Shown here piece after piece: positions 4,539 through 5,339 of a stretch of 5,339 nucleotides of DNA (positions are counted from its first letter, which is position 1; each line of letters begins with the position of its first letter). The stretch is from Lachnospiraceae bacterium (lineage in GTDB: Bacteria; Bacillota; Clostridia; Lachnospirales; Lachnospiraceae), in NCBI GenBank assembly GCA_900772675.1, contig CAAGRM010000049.1:1-5339 (forward strand), written 5' to 3'. The position numbers were made by a program, and so were the translations under genes. The notes under the pieces were generated by a model, which saw only the letters and a program-made list of their open reading frames with translations, did not search any database and was not told where the DNA came from.

Positions 4539-5336
4539 ATGAAAGTAGGTTTTATCGGTGGAGGCAACATGGCGAGTGCCATGATTGGTGGAATGATCCG
4601 AAAGGGAGTTGTTTCTGCAGATGACATTCTGGTATCGGTCCGCACGGAGAAAAGTGTGGAACGCCTGACCAACCAGTTTGGAGTCCGTGCAACTACGGAG
4701 AACGAAGCGGTCGTAGCCGGATCCGATCTGGTGTTTCTGGCAGTAAAGCCAACCCAAATAAAAAATATAATAAATCTCGTTAAAAACTTCATCTCACCCG
4801 AGAAGCTTATCGTATCGATTCTTCCAGGCAAGTCTTTACAGTGGCTGGAGACAGAAATCGGAAAACCAACCAAGTTAATTCGCACCATGCCAAACACACC
4901 GGCACTCGTCGGAGAAGGAATGACAGGTGTGTGTGCCAATGATCTTGTAACAGAGGAAGAGCTGCAGCTCGTTTTAACCCTTCTGAAAAGTTTTGGCCGC
5001 GCAGAGGTTGTCCCGGAGTATCTGATGGATACCGTAACAGGTGTCAGCGGAAGCTCGCCGGCGTATGTATTTCTCTTCCTGGAGGCTCTTGCAGATGCGG
5101 CCGTGGCCGAAGGAATGCCGAGAAAACAGGCATATGAATTTGCTGCACAGTCTGTCCTTGGAAGCGCCAAAATGCTTCTCGAGACAGGAATGCATCCGGG
5201 AGAATTAAAAGACATGGTCTGCTCGCCAGGCGGAACCACCATCGAAGCGGTTGCCGTACTGGAGCGGGAGAAACTGAGAAGTGCTGTTATTGATGCAACA
5301 CCAGCCTGCATCCGGAAATCAAAGGGAGTGGATTAG
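4539..5336 (+). CDS. proC: Pyrroline-5-carboxylate reductase ProC
   Basis: This complete 265-residue cytosolic enzyme, of normal family length, reduces 1-pyrroline-5-carboxylate to L-proline with NAD(P)H, the last step of proline synthesis. The Rossmann nucleotide site GFIGGGNM lies at 4-11, followed by LVFLAVKP (64-71), RTMPNTPALVGEG (115-127), TGVSGSSPAYVF (167-178, substrate-binding) and the family signature ELKDMVCSPGGTTIEA (222-237) in the C-terminal helical dimerisation domain. The ATG at 4539 has GGAGG at 4525-4529, nine bases upstream; an in-frame ATG at 4476 would add 21 unrelated residues and has no such site. The stop at 5334-5336 leaves three bases of window, so any co-transcribed neighbour or terminator is out of view. 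proA and proB are not in the window. Codons around 4755-4785 are locally AT-rich with three ATA isoleucines, unlike the rest of the gene. Confidence 0.97.
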   Translation: MKVGFIGGGNMASAMIGGMIRKGVVSADDILVSVRTEKSVERLTNQFGVRATTENEAVVAGSDLVFLAVKPTQIKNIINLVKNFISPEKLIVSILPGKSLQWLETEIGKPTKLIRTMPNTPALVGEGMTGVCANDLVTEEELQLVLTLLKSFGRAEVVPEYLMDTVTGVSGSSPAYVFLFLEALADAAVAEGMPRKQAYEFAAQSVLGSAKMLLETGMHPGELKDMVCSPGGTTIEAVAVLEREKLRSAVIDATPACIRKSKGVD

Positions 5337-5339
5337 AAG

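Noticed and set aside
4508..5311. Long leftward open frame antisense to proC
   Set aside because: No ribosome binding site or recognisable protein; the opposite strand is unambiguously proC and the frame is a composition shadow.

Overview
The window looks like chromosomal DNA of a low-to-mid GC Gram-positive bacterium (Bacillota), probably a Clostridia or Lachnospiraceae-type gut anaerobe. Pointers are strong AGGAGG-type ribosome binding sites, sigma-A-like promoters with 17-nt spacers, a TPP riboswitch that works through an intrinsic terminator, and a lipobox-bearing substrate-binding lipoprotein. The taxonomic call is inference from style; no phylogenetic marker is present.

Layout. Positions 1-2150 hold a leftward thiamine salvage operon. 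A strong promoter (about 2118-2146) is followed by a TPP aptamer (about 2012-2100), a perfect 10-bp terminator hairpin (1961-1996), then thiM (hydroxyethylthiazole kinase), thiE (thiamine-phosphate synthase) and the 5' part of thiD (HMP/HMP-P kinase), which runs off the left edge. ThiM makes the thiazole phosphate, ThiD the pyrimidine diphosphate, and ThiE joins them to thiamine phosphate. No de novo genes (thiC, thiG, thiH) are seen, so the visible genes fit precursor salvage.

Positions 2203-3180 hold a leftward Gfo/Idh/MocA-family NAD(P)-dependent oxidoreductase of unknown substrate with its own promoter. Positions 3181-3385 are a divergent intergenic region with a 17-bp terminator-like hairpin and a separate 7+7 bp dyad just upstream of the rightward gene. 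Positions 3386-4408 encode an NMT1/SsuA/ThiY-type ABC substrate-binding lipoprotein with no adjacent permease or ATPase. After an A-rich 130-bp gap, proC (pyrroline-5-carboxylate reductase, 4539-5336) is complete and ends three bases before the window does.

How they fit together. The thi operon would be shut off by TPP through the riboswitch. The NMT1-type lipoprotein could supply a pyrimidine precursor to the salvage enzymes, but that link rests only on family and proximity. The oxidoreductase and proC have no evident tie to thiamine. I see no mobile element, CRISPR array, tRNA or rRNA, and no strong candidate for a wholly new system. The points most worth a second look are the regulatory structures between 3276 and 3363 and the orphan binding protein.
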